From: an uncultured Collinsella sp. | GTDB taxonomy: Bacteria; Actinomycetota; Coriobacteriia; Coriobacteriales; Coriobacteriaceae | Length of the DNA: 64,000 nucleotides | Direction of reading: 5' to 3' | Assembly: GCA_934667065.1 (NCBI GenBank) | Contig: CAKULD010000001.1 | Location: 378,684-442,683, forward strand | Shown: positions 17,316 to 25,824 of the stretch, piece after piece | Layout of the letters: each line of letters begins with the position of its first letter | How positions within the stretch are numbered: the first letter of the stretch is position 1 | Notes under the pieces: generated by a model | Databases searched by the model: none | The model's input: only the letters and a program-made list of their open reading frames with translations | What the model was told of the DNA's origin: nothing | Program-made: the position numbers and the translations under genes

Positions 17316-18080
17316 TTAGTGGCAGCCGCAGCCTTCGTGACCCTCGTGCTCGTGGTGACCGTGGCAACCGCAGGACTCGCCATGCTCGTGGGCGTGTTCG
17401 TGCTCGTGACCATGACAGCCACACGTGGCCTCGCCATTCTTTGCGAGCGTGCCGGCGATGAGGGCCTCGACACAGGCGTCGCAGCTGCCCTGAGCGCCGG
17501 CATAGACGGTGATGCCGGCCTGGGTGAGCGCGTTGATGGCGCCGCCGCCGATGCCGCCGCAGATGAGCGTGTCGACGCCGCCGTTGGCAAGCAGGCCCGC
17601 AAGGGCGCCGTGGCCGGTGCCGCCGGTGCCCACGACCTGCTCGTTGAGTACCTTGCCATCCTGGATGTCGTAGATCTTAAATTGCTCGCTGCGGCCAAAG
17701 TGCATAAAGATGTTGCCGTTGTCGTACGTCGTTGCCACCCTCATGGTGCCGACCTCCTTTGCTGGCCATGCGGCCGTCGTTGTGGTGATGGGGGAGTACG
17801 CGATGTTGCCTCCTTCGATGACGAGCGCCCGCCCGTTGACCAGTGCGTTTGCCACCTTGCAATGTGCGCGGCTACAAATGGCCGCCACCGTGGCACGGGC
17901 GATGCCCATCTGCTGAGCGACCGCCTCTTGGTTGAGGCCTTCCAGGTCGCACAGGCGCAGCACCTCGAGCTCGTCGACGGTCATGTCGATGGCATCACCG
18001 CTGGCCAGGCCATCGGGGGTAAAGCCGCGGTATTCGGGGATGATCCCGACGCGGCGAAGTTTTTCGCGTCTTCCTGCCAT
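17316..18080 (-). CDS. DUF134 DNA-binding / NifX-NafY (dinitrogenase cofactor) fusion with His-rich tail
   Basis: A two-domain protein. Residues 1-95 form a DUF134 helix-turn-helix domain (RREKLRRVGIIPEYRGFTP, then VDELEVLRLCDLEGLNQEAVAQQMGIARATV). Residues about 113-220 form a dinitrogenase iron-molybdenum cofactor biosynthesis (NifX/NafY) fold beginning MRVATTYDNGNIFMHFGRSEQF. The tail is rich in His and Cys (CGCHGHEHEH...), likely metal binding. Usually these domains are separate genes in anaerobes, with no nitrogen fixation implied. ATG 18080 has AAGGAG 5 nt upstream. An internal AAAGGAGG (17753-17760) lies 8 nt before in-frame ATG 17744, so the NifX part may also be made alone. Confidence 0.88.
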   Translation of the reverse strand: MAGRREKLRRVGIIPEYRGFTPDGLASGDAIDMTVDELEVLRLCDLEGLNQEAVAQQMGIARATVAAICSRAHCKVANALVNGRALVIEGGNIAYSPITTTTAAWPAKEVGTMRVATTYDNGNIFMHFGRSEQFKIYDIQDGKVLNEQVVGTGGTGHGALAGLLANGGVDTLICGGIGGGAINALTQAGITVYAGAQGSCDACVEALIAGTLAKNGEATCGCHGHEHEHAHEHGESCGCHGHHEHEGHEGCGCH

Positions 18081-18094
18081 GCACACTCCTTATC

Positions 18095-18159
18095 TGACAT
18101 ATGTCAACAATAGGATAACGCATACGTGGCGCAGTACAAGGTATTTTTGGCATATGTCA
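18095..18159. promoter_or_regulatory. Twin palindromic operator candidates upstream of the DUF134-NifX gene
   Basis: A perfect 12-bp palindrome TGACATATGTCA (18095-18106) sits just upstream of the DUF134-NifX ribosome-binding site. A second copy with one mismatch, TGGCATATGTCA (18148-18159), lies 53 bp away centre to centre, about five helical turns. The pair lies in the divergent region shared with thyA. Autoregulation by the DUF134 domain is an inference. Confidence 0.55.
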
Positions 18160-18246
18160 GAAAATGGCGGCTTATGTTAGGGCTGTGGGGTCGAGCGCGC
18201 CTGGGCTACAATAAATCTCGCTTATAGGCGACTGACAGGAGGGTCA

Positions 18247-19095
18247 ATGAGCAAAGCTGATCAACAGTTTGTAACCATGTGTCGCGATATCTTGGACCAT
18301 GGCACCACTACCGAGGGCCAAAAGGTCCGTCCGGTGTGGGAGGACGGCACCCCTGCCTATACCATTAAAAACTTCGGTGTCACGGCGCGCTACGACCTGC
18401 GCAAGGAGTTCCCGGCGCTCACTCTGCGCCGTACGGCGCTTAAGTCCGCCATGGACGAGATCCTGTGGATCTATCAAAAGAAGTCCAATAACGTGCATGA
18501 CCTCAACAGCCATATCTGGGATGAGTGGGCCGACGAGACCGGTTCGATCGGCAAGGCCTACGGCTATCAGATTGGGCAGAAGAGCCATTACGCCGAGGGT
18601 GACTTCGACCAGATGGACCGCGTTCTGTACGACCTTAAACACACGCCGTACAGCCGTCGCATTATGACCAACACGTACGTGTTCAGCGACCTGTCCGAGA
18701 TGCACTTGTATCCGTGTGCGTACAGCGTGACGTATAACGTGACGCAGCGTCCGCAGGACGATAAACCGACGCTCAACATGATTCTTAACCAGCGCAGCCA
18801 GGATATTTTGGCCGCGAACAACTGGAACGTGTGCCAGTACGCCATTTTGCTGATGATGGTGGCGCAGTCGGTCGATATGATTCCCGGCGAGCTGCTGCAT
18901 GTGATCGCCGACGCTCACATTTACGATCGCCATGTCGATATCGTCCGCGAGCTTATCGAGCGTCCGCAGTTTGCGGCACCCAAGGTAACGCTGAACCCCG
19001 ACGTGCATGACTTCTATGCGTTTACGACCGATGATCTGATCGTCGAGGGCTACGAGCACGGCCCGCAGGTCAAGAACATCCCTATCGCGGTGTAG
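18247..19095 (+). CDS. thyA: Thymidylate synthase ThyA
   Basis: Methylates dUMP to dTMP using methylene-tetrahydrofolate. The catalytic cysteine lies in MHLYPCAYSV (about residue 157), preceded by the phosphate-binding SRRIMTNTYV. It is followed by NQRSQDILAANNWNVCQYA, where the usual R-S-x-D is kept, and by HIYDRHVDIV. At 282 residues it is a typical length. AGGAGG lies just upstream of ATG 18247. A TACAAT hexamer at 18207-18212 may be the -10. folA starts immediately after the stop, giving a dTMP/folate recycling operon. Confidence 0.95.
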   Translation: MSKADQQFVTMCRDILDHGTTTEGQKVRPVWEDGTPAYTIKNFGVTARYDLRKEFPALTLRRTALKSAMDEILWIYQKKSNNVHDLNSHIWDEWADETGSIGKAYGYQIGQKSHYAEGDFDQMDRVLYDLKHTPYSRRIMTNTYVFSDLSEMHLYPCAYSVTYNVTQRPQDDKPTLNMILNQRSQDILAANNWNVCQYAILLMMVAQSVDMIPGELLHVIADAHIYDRHVDIVRELIERPQFAAPKVTLNPDVHDFYAFTTDDLIVEGYEHGPQVKNIPIAV

Positions 19096-19623
19096 GTGAT
19101 TTGGTTGGCTTGTAAGCTTTCCGCCATCGTTGCCGTGTGTGATGACTGGGGCATTGGCTGCGAAGGTGACATGGTGGTGTCTAACCGCGCCGATATGCGC
19201 CATTTTGTGGCATGCACCAAGGGTTGCCCGGTCATTATGGGACGCAAGACGCTGTTGAGTTTTCCCGGCGGGCGCCCACTCAAGAATCGTCGCAACATCG
19301 TACTCACGCGTGACGAGGGCTTTGCGCCCGAGGGCGTCGATGTGGTGCATAGCGTTGACGAAGCTCTTTCCGCCGTGGCCGATGAACCCGTTGCGTGGGT
19401 GATCGGCGGCGGCGAGGTGTATCGGCAGTTTATGCCGTATTGCGTCGAGGCCGAGGTCACGCACAATCACTGCGTGCATGCGGTAGATACGTACTTTCCC
19501 GACCTGGATGCCGATCCCGCATGGGAGGTTGCGCAGGCCGGTGAGGTCGCGACGATTGTCGCCGGCGAGGGCGACGTGGGCCTCAAATATGAGTTCGTGA
19601 CGTATCGTCGTATCGAGGCGTAA
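19096..19623 (+). CDS. folA: Dihydrofolate reductase
   Basis: Reduces dihydrofolate produced by ThyA. Family motifs are AIVAVCDDWGIGCEGDM (substrate and Met20-like loop), GCPVIMGRKTLLSFPGGRPLKNRRNIVLTR (NADPH site; the PGRxxxxR pattern) and VAWVIGGGEVYRQFMPYC. At 175 residues it is a normal length. GTG 19096 directly abuts the thyA stop, so translation is probably coupled. A TTG at 19105 is an alternative start; neither has a strong ribosome-binding site. Confidence 0.93.
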   Translation: MIWLACKLSAIVAVCDDWGIGCEGDMVVSNRADMRHFVACTKGCPVIMGRKTLLSFPGGRPLKNRRNIVLTRDEGFAPEGVDVVHSVDEALSAVADEPVAWVIGGGEVYRQFMPYCVEAEVTHNHCVHAVDTYFPDLDADPAWEVAQAGEVATIVAGEGDVGLKYEFVTYRRIEA

Positions 19624-19732
19624 GCCCGATTATCCCTTCGGTATGATCGGGTTGGAATGAGTGACGGGGCGGCGCATGGCGTTGCCCCGATTATTGTATG
19701 TGTGCTGTCAAGAAGGGTACGGGCTGGCTGCT

Positions 19733-20647
19733 ATGACTGATGCCGTTGAGGTGCTGCGAATCGATTCGCTCGAGGACGAGCGGCTCGATGCCTACGTGCG
19801 ACTGACCGAGCGCGAGCTGCGTTGCGTGCTGGAGCCGCAGAAGGGCATCTTTATCGCCGAGAGTGCCAAGGTCATCGAGCGCGCGGTTCGCGCCGGATAC
19901 GAGCCGGTGAGTTTTCTTTTGGGCGAGCGCTGGCTCGACCAGATGATGCCGCTGTTTGAGCAGCTTTCTGTGCGTGAGGGCGCTGGTCCGGTACCCGTCT
20001 TCGTGGCTTCGATGGAGCTTATGGAGCAGCTGACGGGCTTTAACGTGACGCGCGGTGCGCTCGCTGCGTTCCGTCGTCCGCGTCAGATTCCGGTTGCGGA
20101 GTTCTTGGACGGCGTTGTCGAGGCAGCGGGGGAGCGCCCGGTGCGCGTCTGCGTACTCGAGGGTATTGTCGACCATACCAACGTCGGCGCGATTTTCCGC
20201 TCGGCCGCGGCGTTGAACATTGACGGCATTTTGGTCAGCCCGACGTGCTGCGACCCGCTGTACCGTCGCTCGGCCCGTGTGAGCATGGGCACGGTGTTCC
20301 AGGTGCCGTGGACGCGCATCGGCAGTGAGGCACGCATATGGCCGCACGATGGTCTGGCTGCGCTCCACGATGCAGGATTTTCTTGCGCCGCCATGGCGTT
20401 GACGGACGATTCGGTGTCACTGGACGATCCCGCGCTGCAGGAGATTGACCGCCTGGCGATCTTTATGGGCACCGAGGGCGCTGGCTTGGGCGCCAAGACC
20501 ATCGCCGGCTGTGACCGCGCTGTGCGCATTCCGATGGCACATGGGGTCGATTCGCTCAACGTTGCCGCGGCGAGTGCCGTCGCTTTTTGGCAGCTGTGCC
20601 CGCATGTGAGCAACGAGTATCACTACCAGCCGGGGCTGTACCACTAG
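19733..20647 (+). CDS. TrmH/SpoU family RNA 2'-O-methyltransferase
   Basis: SPOUT-fold methyltransferase that probably modifies a ribose in rRNA or tRNA. Motif 1 is DHTNVGAIFRSAAALNIDGIL (split around residue 150; N and R conserved). Motif 2 is IFMGTEGAGL, and motif 3 is IPMAHGVDSLNVAAASAVAFW. The N-terminal part resembles the L30e-like substrate-binding domain of this family (KGIFIAESAKVIERAV). The target nucleotide cannot be told from the sequence. The start is uncertain: ATG 19733 fits the family length, but the frame is open further upstream and no good ribosome-binding site decides it. Confidence 0.88.
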   Translation: MTDAVEVLRIDSLEDERLDAYVRLTERELRCVLEPQKGIFIAESAKVIERAVRAGYEPVSFLLGERWLDQMMPLFEQLSVREGAGPVPVFVASMELMEQLTGFNVTRGALAAFRRPRQIPVAEFLDGVVEAAGERPVRVCVLEGIVDHTNVGAIFRSAAALNIDGILVSPTCCDPLYRRSARVSMGTVFQVPWTRIGSEARIWPHDGLAALHDAGFSCAAMALTDDSVSLDDPALQEIDRLAIFMGTEGAGLGAKTIAGCDRAVRIPMAHGVDSLNVAAASAVAFWQLCPHVSNEYHYQPGLYH

Positions 20648-20769
20648 TTGGGTACTCTTGGGCTTTGCTACCGGGGTGTTTCTACTGTCCTCGGTCGGTG
20701 CTAAGCTGGTGTTGGCTTTGCCGTTCAATTGAAGTTTTGTTGACTGACGTACGCTAGCGGGGAGGGCGT

Positions 20770-22119
20770 GTGGCTAGGAAATCTACGGCTATCGATGTAA
20801 CACAGGGTGTCATTTGGCAGCAGCTGCTTTCGCTGTGTGTTCCCATCTTCTTTAGTTCGTTTTTTCAGCAGGCGTACACGCTTATCGGTACCTATATTGT
20901 CGGTCAATTTGGTGGAAAGCTCGCCCTCGGTGGCATTCAGGCCACCATGGTGCTCACCGAGCTCTGCATTGGTTTTTGCGTCGGTGTGGGCGCCGGCTGT
21001 GCCGTCATCACCGGTCAGTTTTTTGGTCAACACGACGACGAGCGCCTGAGCCGCTCGGTCCATACGGCTATGACCCTCGCGCTGGTGGGTGGTATCGTCA
21101 TTTCCATTCTGGGCATGGTATTCGTCGAGCCAATGCTCGTTTTGATGAACACGCCGCACGAGCTGCTGGCGGAGGGCGTGGCCTATGCCCGCTGCTATTT
21201 TGCCGCTATGGTTGCGGCGCTGCTGCTCAACATGGGAACGGCGTTGCTGCGTGCTGTCGGCGACACGCGTGGTCCCGCGATGATCATCGCTTCCGGGTGC
21301 TTCGTCAATGTCGTGCTCGACATCATCTTCGTTGCTGTGCTGCATATGGAGGCCCTTGGCTGCGGTATCGCGGTGGCACTGACCATTTGCTCCAACGCCA
21401 CGATGATTGTGATTCGCATGATGCGCGCGCCGGGTGCATGGCGCTTGTCGCTCTCTAAGCTCGGTATCGATCGCGGTATTTGCAAAAGCATGATTTCGTG
21501 CGGTTTGCCGCTGGGATTTCAATCGGCTGCTTATTCGATCTCGAACGTACTGATCCAGGTGTCGGTGAATTCGTTTGGAGCCGACGTCACGACTGCTTGG
21601 GGCCTTTCCGGCCGCTTGGATGGCATTATCTGGATGGTGACCGAGGCACTGGGCGTGTCGATCACGACCTTCTCGGCGCAGAACTTTGGCGCGCGCAATT
21701 ACGAGCGCATGCGCAAGGGCTACCACACGTCGCTCGTGCTTTCGTTTGTGCTGATCGGTGGTCTCTCTGCCGTGTTGATGGTGTTCTCGGGCCCGCTGTC
21801 CCGTCTATTTATCGACGATGCCGCGATTTCAGGATATACCACGACGATCATTCATTTCATCGCGCCGTTCTACGCGATTTTCTCGATTATCGAGAACGCA
21901 TCGGGCTCCATCCGTGGCGCCGGCGTGAGCTTCCAGCCCATGGTCCTCACCATTTTTGGCACCGTTGTGCTCAGGGTGATCTGGCTGTTTGCGATCATGC
22001 CGCTCGACCCTTCGCTCGAGCATCTGCTACTGGTCTACCCCATAACCTGGCTCATCACCGCCACGATGTTCACCATCTACCACCACAGCGGCAACTGGCT
22101 AGGCCGCGCCACCGCCTAG
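20770..22119 (+). CDS. MATE family efflux transporter
   Basis: An integral membrane protein of 449 residues with about 12 hydrophobic helices, in two homologous halves typical of the multidrug and toxin extrusion family. It begins ARKSTAIDVTQGVIWQQLLSL, and the first helices include FFSSFFQQAYTLIGTYIVGQFGG (two pieces). It probably exports cationic compounds in exchange for Na+ or H+; the substrate is unknown. The start is GTG 20770 with GGGGAGGG upstream. The left REP of the mobile element begins right after its TAG, so the element appears to have inserted against the end of this gene. Confidence 0.9.
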   Translation: MARKSTAIDVTQGVIWQQLLSLCVPIFFSSFFQQAYTLIGTYIVGQFGGKLALGGIQATMVLTELCIGFCVGVGAGCAVITGQFFGQHDDERLSRSVHTAMTLALVGGIVISILGMVFVEPMLVLMNTPHELLAEGVAYARCYFAAMVAALLLNMGTALLRAVGDTRGPAMIIASGCFVNVVLDIIFVAVLHMEALGCGIAVALTICSNATMIVIRMMRAPGAWRLSLSKLGIDRGICKSMISCGLPLGFQSAAYSISNVLIQVSVNSFGADVTTAWGLSGRLDGIIWMVTEALGVSITTFSAQNFGARNYERMRKGYHTSLVLSFVLIGGLSAVLMVFSGPLSRLFIDDAAISGYTTTIIHFIAPFYAIFSIIENASGSIRGAGVSFQPMVLTIFGTVVLRVIWLFAIMPLDPSLEHLLLVYPITWLITATMFTIYHHSGNWLGRATA

Positions 22120-22120
22120 C

Positions 22121-22192
22121 CATTGGGGACGTTCTTAAACGACTAGTCGTTGGGGACGTTTTTGAATGACTAGTCGTTGGGGACACTCTTTG
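22121..22192 (+). repeat. Left REP array (three GGGGAC units)
   Basis: Three successive units begin TTGGGGAC at about 22123, 22150 and 22177. The first two are joined by GTTCTTAAACGACTAGTCG and GTTTTTGAATGACTAGTCG; the last ends GGGGACACTCTTTGCG. CGACTAGTCG is itself a 10-bp palindrome. Confidence 0.85.
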
Positions 22193-22322
22193 CGACGCGA
22201 TTTTCGGGTTTTCATTCGTGACGCATTATGCGGCCATGTAAACTTGCATAACGGGCTTAGCATATTTGAATCGTCCGCGCCTATCAGATGGTGCCCGCAG
22301 GGTTTCGAGATGGGAGGGCGAT

Positions 22323-23093
22323 ATGCCGCGAACGGGTCGAATAGTTTCTTTGACGGGTTGTAACCACATAATCGCGCGCGGAAACGGTGGCATTTGCATC
22401 TTCGAAGATGACGAAGATCGATATCGAATGCTCAGCTTGTTTGAAGAAAAGCTTGTCGGAAATGGTATTGACGTTACGGCGTGGTGTCTCATGTCGAACC
22501 ACTTTCATCTTATGGTTGATGATCCACATGGGAGAATATCGTCGTGCATGAGCGGTGTTCTTACCTCGTATGTTAAATATTTCAATCGCAAAACTGACCG
22601 CGTTGGGCATTTGTTTCAGGACAGGTTTAAGAACATTCCTGTTGAGAATGATGTCCAGGCCATTGCTCTCGCGGATTATATTCATATGAATCCGGTTAAG
22701 GCGGGCATATCTTCCGTCGACAACTATCGTTGGTCGAGCTATCGAGCATATGCTTATGGCTATGATGGATTTGGTTTTTGTGACCCCGGCATCGTGCTGG
22801 ATCTTGTGGGCGGTTCATTGGCCTATCGACGCTATCTCGATGAACGGCTTGAAGACGCGCCTTATGATGCCGAGCCTCGCCCACGTGTTCTTGACGATGA
22901 AGTGCTCAAGATTGCAAAGGAAATCGCATTGCCCGCCTCCCTGGCGGACATCAAGACGATGAGTCCAATCGAGCGCAAGCCCATTCTTTGCAAGATGCGG
23001 AGAGCGGGCCTGACGGTCAACCAAATTGTTAGGGCCGTTGGTCTTGGTCGTGCAACGATAGCAAATGGTACGGCGGGCTGGCGTGACATTTAG
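22323..23093 (+). CDS. REP-associated tyrosine transposase (RAYT, Y1/IS200-like HUH nuclease)
   Basis: A 256-residue single-strand DNA transposase relative. The HUH motif is MSNHFHLMVDDPHG (about residues 57-70). The candidate catalytic Tyr lies in SYVKYFNRK, followed by the RAYT-typical RVGHLFQDRFKNIPV and YIHMNPVKAG. A C-terminal helix-turn-helix-like part follows (LTVNQIVRAVGLGRATI). ATG 22323 has GGGAGG (22312-22317) 5 nt upstream. The A+T-richer codon use differs from neighbouring genes and suggests transfer. RAYTs act on flanking REP sequences, which are present here on both sides. Confidence 0.9.
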   Translation: MPRTGRIVSLTGCNHIIARGNGGICIFEDDEDRYRMLSLFEEKLVGNGIDVTAWCLMSNHFHLMVDDPHGRISSCMSGVLTSYVKYFNRKTDRVGHLFQDRFKNIPVENDVQAIALADYIHMNPVKAGISSVDNYRWSSYRAYAYGYDGFGFCDPGIVLDLVGGSLAYRRYLDERLEDAPYDAEPRPRVLDDEVLKIAKEIALPASLADIKTMSPIERKPILCKMRRAGLTVNQIVRAVGLGRATIANGTAGWRDI

Positions 23094-23118
23094 GATCTGA
23101 TTGGCTGTCCTTTTCCTG

Positions 23119-23166
23119 GAAAGAGTGTCCCCGGCGACTAGTCGTTTAAGAACGTCCCCAATGACT
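23119..23166 (-). repeat. Right REP unit (inverted)
   Basis: The inverted copy reads GAAAGAGTGTCCCC, then GGCGACTAGTCG and TTTAAGAACGTCCCCAATG. It mirrors the left border, but with one fewer GGGGAC unit. Confidence 0.85.
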
Positions 23167-23259
23167 GTTAAAAGCCCTTGTGGGGGGCGGGCCGCCAAAC
23201 AAGAACTATTCCACCGCAACTTTTTTATGACCTGTAGGGGATGGAGTAAAACGGGTCAA

Positions 23260-23745
23260 TTAGTATTCGATGCCTTGGCGGGCTAGGAGGCCTTCGTCGA
23301 AGTAGTGCTTGACGGGGCGCATTTCGGTGACGAGGTCGGCAAGGTCGGCCAGGGGCAGCAGGCCGCGGCCGGTGAGTACGAGCTCGGTGGTGGAGGGCTT
23401 CATCGCAATCAGTTCTTCGATATCCTCGCGCACCACGAATCCGCGGCGCATGGCCTCGCCCAGCTCGTCCAGAATCAGCACATCTACCCGGCCAATCTGC
23501 TCGCGTGCCAGCTCCATGATCTGCGCCGCGCAGGCTTCGGGCGTGTCACGGTCGGCCTGCACAATGCGTAGCCCCAAACGAGGCGCCGCGTCATGTTCGG
23601 CGCAATGCAGCTTCTTGGCAAACTGAAGCATAAGCACGTTGAGTCCATAGCCCGTGGCACGCAGCGCGAGCCCCAACGCAGCCGTCGTCTTGCCCTTGCC
23701 GTCGCCCGTATAGATTTGAACCTTGCCGACTTCCAGTGATGCCAT
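23260..23745 (-). CDS. cobO: Cob(I)yrinic acid a,c-diamide adenosyltransferase (CobO/BtuR type)
   Basis: Adds the adenosyl group to corrinoids to make coenzyme B12 forms. It is 161 residues, with the P-loop variant YTGDGKGKTTAALGLALRA at residues 12-30 typical of this ATPase, LILDELGEAM (Walker B-like) and TELVLTGRG. It is an isolated gene here with no other cobalamin genes nearby, so it may serve corrinoid salvage. It is transcribed away from ftsH, sharing a 92-bp divergent region. Confidence 0.9.
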   Translation of the reverse strand: MASLEVGKVQIYTGDGKGKTTAALGLALRATGYGLNVLMLQFAKKLHCAEHDAAPRLGLRIVQADRDTPEACAAQIMELAREQIGRVDVLILDELGEAMRRGFVVREDIEELIAMKPSTTELVLTGRGLLPLADLADLVTEMRPVKHYFDEGLLARQGIEY

Positions 23746-23837
23746 CTCTGTCCTTTCGTGCCCGGCGTCGGTTTATCGCCGCCTGGGTTGGGTATTCTAG
23801 AAAGCATTATCAACCCCAGTAGATGGAGTTCAAGCAG

Positions 23838-25730
23838 ATGGAGATGGATGACAACAAACGTAGACGGAATATGATCCTCTACGTGCTCATCGCCTTCGTC
23901 GTCTACCTCGTGCTCTCGACCGTTCTGTTCCCTAACATCGGTCGCACGCAGCAGATTACGAAGACCGACTACTCGACGTTTGTCAAAGCGCTCGATAAGA
24001 AGAGCGTCGACAAGGTCGAGTACAACACGGACGATTACACGATCTATTACACCAAGAAGGGTGAGGACGAGAACATCGCCTACAAGACGACCGGCGTGCC
24101 CAACGACGCTGGCTTCACCGATCGTGTTCTCGAGTCCGGTGCTTCGCTGGAGTCGGTCGTTCCCGATAAAAATTCGGGCCTCATGACCTATTACCTGCTC
24201 ACGCTCATCCTTCCCATGGCGATTTTCTTCCTCATTGGCTGGTGGCTCAACCGTCGTATGAAGAAGGCCATGGGCGATGACGGCCCGTCCATGAACTTTG
24301 GCGGCGGCGGTTTTGGTGGTGGCGGACTGGGCAAGTCCGGCGCACGCGTTATCGCCTCCAAAGACGTGGGTGTGACCTTTAAGGACGTCGCCGGCCAGGA
24401 AGAGGCCAAGGAGTCGCTCAAGGAGGTCGTCGACTTTCTGGAGAAGCCGCAGCGCTACGAGGAGATAGGCGCCAAGCTGCCGCGCGGTGCCCTTCTCGTG
24501 GGCCCTCCGGGTACCGGTAAAACCCTGCTTGCGAAGGCCGTCGCCGGTGAGGCGGGCGTGCCGTTCTTTAGCATTTCGGGTTCCGAGTTTGTTGAGATGT
24601 TCGTTGGCCGCGGTGCCGCCAAGGTGCGCGACCTGTTTAAGCAGGCCAAGGAAAAGGCCCCCTGCATTGTCTTTATCGACGAGATCGATACCATCGGCAA
24701 GAAGCGCGATGGCGGCGGCTTTAGCGGCAACGACGAGCGCGAACAGACGCTCAACCAGCTGCTGACCGAGATGGACGGCTTCGACAACCACAAGGGCATC
24801 GTCGTTCTGGCTGCGACCAACCGTCCCGATAGCCTGGACCCCGCCCTGCTGCGCCCCGGCCGCTTTGACCGTCGCATTCCCGTCGAGCTGCCCGACCTGA
24901 CCGGTCGCAAGAACATCCTTGAGCTGCACGCCAAGAGCGTGAAGACACAGCCGCCGATCGACCTGACTGCCATCGCGCGCGCTACGCCCGGTGCCTCGGG
25001 CGCCGACCTGGCCAACATCATCAACGAAGGCGCCCTGCGCGCCGTCCGCGAGGGTCGCAAGCGCGCCACGCAGGATGACTTTGAGGAGTCGGTGGAGGTC
25101 GTTATCGCTGGTCAGCAGCGTAAGTCCACGGTGCTGTCCGACCACGAGAAGCAGGTTGTGTCCTACCACGAGATCGGTCATGCCATCGTCGCCGCTCGCC
25201 AAAAGGGCTCCGCGCCGGTTACGAAGATCACCATCGTTCCGCGCACAAGCGGTGCTCTGGGCTACACCATGCAGGTCGAAGAGGACGAGCACTTCCTGAC
25301 CACGCGCCAGGAGGTCCTGGACAAGCTCGCCGTCTACTGCGGTGGTCGCGCCGCCGAGGAGCTCATCTTTGGCGAGATGACGACTGGCGCCGCTAACGAC
25401 ATTGAGCAGGCTACCAAGCTCGCCCGTAACATGGTGACGCGCTTTGGTATGTCCGATGAGTTTGGCATGATGGCGCTGGGAACCGTTCAGAACGCCTACC
25501 TCAACCAGGACACGTCGCTCACCTGCGCCCCCGGTACGGCCGAGCGCGTGGACGCAATCGTTGCCAAGCTGATCGAGGATGCGCACGACCGTGCCCTTCA
25601 AATCCTGAAGGAGAACAAGTTCAAGCTCCACGAGTTGGCTCGTTACCTGTACAAGAAGGAGACCATCACGGGCGAGGAGTTCATGAACCTCCTCACGCGC
25701 GAGAATCCGCTGATGCCCAAGCAGCAGTAG
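23838..25730 (+). CDS. ftsH: ATP-dependent zinc metalloprotease FtsH
   Basis: Membrane-anchored AAA+ protease for quality control. Transmembrane helix 1 (MILYVLIAFVVYLVLSTVLF) and helix 2 (TLILPMAIFFLIGWWL) flank an external domain of about 85 residues. A Gly-rich linker precedes the AAA domain: Walker A GPPGTGKT (about residue 222), Walker B CIVFIDEID, and SRH TNRPDSLDPALLRPGRFDR. The zinc site is HEIGH (HExxH; HEAGH in most homologues) near 443. The start is uncertain among ATGs 23823, 23838 and 23844; GGAG 8 nt upstream favours 23838. Confidence 0.96.
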   Translation: MEMDDNKRRRNMILYVLIAFVVYLVLSTVLFPNIGRTQQITKTDYSTFVKALDKKSVDKVEYNTDDYTIYYTKKGEDENIAYKTTGVPNDAGFTDRVLESGASLESVVPDKNSGLMTYYLLTLILPMAIFFLIGWWLNRRMKKAMGDDGPSMNFGGGGFGGGGLGKSGARVIASKDVGVTFKDVAGQEEAKESLKEVVDFLEKPQRYEEIGAKLPRGALLVGPPGTGKTLLAKAVAGEAGVPFFSISGSEFVEMFVGRGAAKVRDLFKQAKEKAPCIVFIDEIDTIGKKRDGGGFSGNDEREQTLNQLLTEMDGFDNHKGIVVLAATNRPDSLDPALLRPGRFDRRIPVELPDLTGRKNILELHAKSVKTQPPIDLTAIARATPGASGADLANIINEGALRAVREGRKRATQDDFEESVEVVIAGQQRKSTVLSDHEKQVVSYHEIGHAIVAARQKGSAPVTKITIVPRTSGALGYTMQVEEDEHFLTTRQEVLDKLAVYCGGRAAEELIFGEMTTGAANDIEQATKLARNMVTRFGMSDEFGMMALGTVQNAYLNQDTSLTCAPGTAERVDAIVAKLIEDAHDRALQILKENKFKLHELARYLYKKETITGEEFMNLLTRENPLMPKQQ

Positions 25731-25756
25731 TGTTGCTATCAGGTTGGTAAACGTTG

Positions 25757-25806
25757 ACGCCCCATTTGAGACGCATGTAGAGGCACATGCTCAAATGGGG
25801 CGTTTC
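25757..25806 (+). terminator. Terminator of ftsH
   Basis: ACGCCCCATTTGAG pairs with CTCAAATGGGGCGT, with an inner GCATGT/ACATGC extension, then TTTCGC. It is strong, with a short T run. Confidence 0.82.
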
Positions 25807-25824
25807 GCTTGAGGTGGGATGCTA

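Larger units (their letters stand above)
22121..23166. mobile_element. REP/RAYT element: Y1 transposase gene between inverted REP units
   Basis: The left border (CATTGGGGACGTTCTTAAAC..., 22121) and the right border (ending ...GTTTAAGAACGTCCCCAATG, 23162) are perfect inverted repeats over about 29 bp (through CGACTAGTCG). The similarity continues inward as GGGGACACTCTTT in both ends. The left end carries one extra 30-bp unit. The interior has one gene, a Y1 HUH transposase, and a lower G+C content than its neighbours. The REP unit recurs without the gene at 1783-1865. Confidence 0.82.

Noticed and set aside
17316..18080. Evidence for nitrogen fixation
   Set aside because: NifX/NafY-type domains are common in non-fixing anaerobes; no nif structural or cofactor genes are present in the window.
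22121..22192. Possible short CRISPR array
   Set aside because: The three repeat units are only about 27 bp apart with spacers that are parts of the same palindromic unit, there is no leader or cas gene, and the units match the inverted copy at the other end of the transposase gene.
23101..23286. Short + strand frame after the transposase gene
   Set aside because: It runs through the right REP unit and into the 3' end of cobO; no start signal.
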